From Isohypsibius dastychi (taxonomy: Eukaryota; Tardigrada; Eutardigrada; Parachela; Isohypsibiidae), in NCBI GenBank assembly GCA_034696485.1, contig JAQIWT010001320.1, forward strand, positions 1 through 11,356: a DNA stretch of 11,356 bases. Direction: 5' to 3'. Made by a program: the position numbers and the translations under genes. The notes beneath the pieces were generated by a model. That model had not been told where the DNA came from and did no database searches. It was given only the letters and a program-made list of their open reading frames with translations. This document shows positions 8,766 through 11,356 of the stretch, in pieces. Numbering within the stretch: the first letter of the stretch is position 1; the number at the start of each line of letters is the position of its first letter.

Positions 8766-9124
8766 ATTTATCGAACGAAGTGTCTGAAGGTCCCCGGAAT
8801 GCTTTTTGTCGGTTATTTCGGCCTTTAAGTAATGTTTATGCAAATTTCTGAGTAAATTTGGGCAGAGCTGGATGACCGCAATAACGTTTTTGACAAGCCA
8901 GCAGAATTGGTTTCTTTCTTAGAAAGGTCACAATCCCTGGGAAGACAAAGAGGTTAGCAGACAGTATACCATGCTGGCCAATACATACTTGGCTCAGATG
9001 TAGGTTAAACATAGATTGTAGCTACAACAAAACATAGTTTTGGCAAAATGAAAATGTGTATAACTGAGATAGCGATGAGTATATAGAAGATCGGATTTTG
9101 AGGTGAGTCGTAACAGAAATTGGT

Positions 9125-9161
9125 GGCGCCCTCTGCTAACTGCACTGGCTGCAAGAGGCGC
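9125..9161. repeat. Imperfect inverted repeat (GC-rich stem-loop)
   Basis: The left arm GGCGCCCTCTGC (9125-9136) and the right arm GCAAGAGGCGC (9151-9161) pair over ten base pairs if one base is bulged on each side, around a 14-base loop. The left arm read on the minus strand (AGCAGAGGGCGCC) resembles the CTCF core, and the right arm is a weaker copy in the opposite orientation. It could instead be a fragment of a small inverted-repeat element. Confidence 0.4.
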
Positions 9162-9516
9162 TGTGCCAGAAAACTCGCCAGAATACCGTGAGGTGGATAT
9201 CCAGTTTCACTTCCACTAGCCTGGGGAAACGAAACTTATTCCACATTTTGAATTCTGGTCCGGAACATCTCTCCAGTTTGAAAAAGAACTGCTATCCAGT
9301 GCCAACAATCTGTGTTGCTTGCTTCCATTGCTGTAAAATCATCATCCTTGTGGGTTGTTTTTGGTAAGTAACGACTTCCAAAAATCCGAGTGACTGGCGA
9401 ATCTTGAAATTCAATATGCTCGTTGTTTTCGTTTCGTTCCTCTTGGTTCCGAAGTTTTTGTTCCAAATTTTTTGACCTGTTTGTTCATCCCCTTTTTAAA
9501 ATAATTAAGAAGCTGG

Positions 9517-9755
9517 GTATGTTTGAATTTCTGGGACGTTTCAGGAAGCAGTTGTGTTTTTCTTGTACCAGAATTGCATTGTGAGTTACAGCCAGATGTT
9601 ACTGGCAGATGTTGGATTTTTGAGTACCTTCAGCTGACTGCAGTCGTGTTGTCCGCAATCTGCCATGAGATGTGTGGAACGTGTACTTCTGAAAATTCTG
9701 TTCTGTAGAGAATGCATTCCACATTACTTAATGAGTGACGATTTGTTTCTTTCAG
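9517..9755 (+). other. Possible 5' UTR intron of Rab GDI
   Basis: The consensus donor GGGTATGT (intron from 9517) and the pyrimidine-rich acceptor TTTGTTTCTTTCAG (ending at 9755) bracket 239 non-coding bases. The following exon would carry 41 untranslated bases before the GDI ATG at 9797. The acceptor is convincing; the donor choice is a guess. Confidence 0.35.
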
Positions 9756-9796
9756 CGTGAAGCTGCTTTACTGAACTCACCAAATATCCTGTCGAA

Positions 9797-11344
9797 ATGG
9801 ATGAGGAATACGATGCTATCGTGTGCGGAACTGGGTTGACAGTAAGCTGGATTTAACATCTATGTTGGAAAATTTGGAAAAACTTCAGGAAAACTGGGCA
9901 CAGTCTGAGCGAGCCCCATCGGAAGGGGAGTTTATTGATAACAGTTTAAATTATATTTTCTCTTTTAGGAATGTATCATCAGTGGTATGTTATCCGTAAG
10001 TGGCAAACGCGTGCTGCACGTGGACAGGAACAAGTACTACGGTGGTGAAAGCGCCTCGATCACTCCTTTGAACGATGTGAGCCCCGTCACTGCTTTTCTT
10101 TTCTACGTGACTAAAAAAGAATGTTTGTCCTAGCTATTCACGAAATTCAACACCGGTAATCCACCTGAAGAGATGGGAAAAGGACGAGATTGGAATGTGG
10201 ATTTGATCCCGAAATTTCTGATGGCGAACGGTTTGTTGTTTTGCTTTTTCATCCAAGCCCGATCGATAATATCGTTAGATGTAAATCTTACCACAGGCGA
10301 ACTTGTGCGGCTTTTAATTCACACTGGCGTGACTCGATATTTGGAGTTCAAGTCCGTTGAGGGAAGTTACGTCTACAAACAAGGAAAAATCTACAAAGTC
10401 CCTGCGGATGAGAAAGAGGCACTTGGTTCAAGTAAGGCCATACTTTTCAAGAAAACATTAGCGATGTTAAACGCCGCTTGGATGGAATGAAATAAATATC
10501 GTATTCTGTGGAACTGTATTTCGTTTATAATGAATATTTCTGGATTTCAGGCTTGATGGGATTGTTCGAAAAACGACGGTTCCGTAATTTCCTTATTTTC
10601 GTGATGGAGTTTAGCGAGGATGACCCTAAAACCTGGAAGGATGTCGACCCGAAACGTACCACGATGCAGGAAGTGTACGATAAATACGGTCTGGATAAAA
10701 ACACGGCTGACTTCACTGGACATGCGTTAGCGCTCCATACTAATGACGAGTTCGTGTTTATCGACGTTCCGAAATACCGGCAGTATGTTAAATTTATTAA
10801 TTTCAGGTACATTGGTCAGCCATGCGGCCCAACTCTTACAAAGATCAAGTTGTACCAGGAATCTTTGGCGAGATACGGAAAGAGTCCGTATCTTTATCCG
10901 TTGTATGGTCTGGGTGAGCTGCCGCAAGGATTTGCCCGGTAGGATCGTGAGAGTGAATCCCGATATTAGGATGCATATTCTAATATCGTTTGATCGCAGA
11001 TTGAGCGCGATCTATGGAGGAACCTATATGTTGGATAAGCAAGTCGATGAAATTGTCATGGAGAGTGGGAAAGTTGTCGGTGTCCGTTGTGGAACTGAAA
11101 TCGCTCGATGCAAACAAGTTTACTGCGATCCATCATATGCTCCTGATCGGGTTAAGAAGATTGGTCAGGTAATAATTTTGACATGAAACTCTGGTTGTTA
11201 AGCCGCAAAATCATATGATTTAATGTATGGATGTATGGTAGGTTGTTCGGTGTATCTGCCTGCTTGATCATCCAATCCCAAACGTTAACAACGCGCTTTC
11301 CACTCAAGTTATCATTCCCCAAAATCAAGTCAACCGCAAAAACG
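9797..11344 (+). CDS. GDI: Rab GDP dissociation inhibitor, 3' part beyond window
   Basis: Exons: 9797-9841, 9969-10076, 10134-10230, 10297-10431, 10551-10749, 10807-10938, 11000-11168, 11242-11344, with a donor GTAATG at 11345 leading out of the window. They encode 329 aa of the roughly 445 usual for the family. Seen: the conserved opening [104 protein letters not shown] (16-20 residue blocks match family signatures), and [10 protein letters not shown] at the end. Known of the family: GDI extracts prenylated, GDP-bound Rab GTPases from membranes and keeps them soluble for recycling in vesicle traffic. Two introns have weak donors (GTTTGT at 10231 and GTTCGT at 10750). The second, 57 bases, keeps the reading frame if retained. 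The start at 9797 has context GAA ATG G. Confidence 0.95.
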
Positions 11345-11356
11345 GTAATGCACCTA

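Larger units (their letters stand above)
8766..9796. other. Intergenic spacer between lipocalin C and Rab GDI
   Basis: About 1 kb with no recognised gene. No canonical AATAAA follows the lipocalin C stop within about 100 bases. A GC-rich imperfect inverted repeat lies at 9125-9161. A 76-codon minus-strand ORF (9466-9236) is hydrophilic but has no recognised homologue. A strong donor GTATGT at 9517 and an acceptor TTTCTTTCAG ending at 9755 may mark an intron in the GDI 5' UTR. Confidence 0.45.

Noticed and set aside
10525-10812. Antisense ORF over GDI exon 5
   Set aside because: It is a shadow of the strongly conserved GDI coding exon on the plus strand.
1-11356. CRISPR array, tRNA, rRNA, bacterial operon signals, transposase
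   Set aside because: No spaced direct repeats, cloverleaf, ribosomal sequence or transposase motif was seen; the spliced animal-type genes argue against prokaryotic origin.

Overview
This is eukaryotic, animal DNA, not bacterial. Every gene is broken into exons by GT..AG introns, mostly about 55-170 bp, and the products are metazoan: an apolipoprotein D-like lipocalin family, the mitochondrial complex III hinge protein, a BUB1-type spindle-checkpoint kinase and Rab GDI. The compact layout (six genes in 11.4 kb) fits a small invertebrate. A tardigrade or small arthropod is my guess; the sequence alone does not settle it.

Layout. (1) 1-3094, minus strand: a BUB1/BUBR1-like kinase gene in five exons. 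It starts at 3094 and runs off the left edge inside the C-terminal end of the kinase domain. (2) 3867-4426, plus: UQCRH, four exons, 83 aa, complete. It is divergent from BUB1 across about 770 bp that contain a perfect CRE palindrome. (3) 5146-6177, plus: lipocalin A, seven exons, 199 aa. (4) 6358-7300, minus: lipocalin B, seven exons, 194 aa, tail-to-tail with A. (5) 7801/7825-8765, plus: lipocalin C, six exons, 191-199 aa, head-to-head with B. (6) 9797-11344 and beyond, plus: Rab GDP dissociation inhibitor, eight exons visible (329 aa), cut by the right edge.

The three lipocalins share secretory signals, the GxWYEI and TDY motifs, four cysteines, a C-terminal Asn-Tyr and almost the same intron positions and phases, so they are local duplicates with inversions. 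They are probably secreted carriers of small hydrophobic ligands. GATA-type sites lie within about 160 bp of each start codon. The flanking genes (checkpoint kinase, complex III subunit, Rab recycling factor) are unrelated housekeeping genes, and nothing suggests they work together with the lipocalins.

No transposase, CRISPR array, rRNA or tRNA was recognised, and I found no clearly new system. The items most worth a second look are the BUB1-like gene without an N-terminal TPR region, a 57-bp frame-preserving intron in GDI, intron sliding and loss among the lipocalins, and short palindromic elements in the intergenic spacers. Exon models come from reading splice signals and reading frames by eye, with no transcript data.
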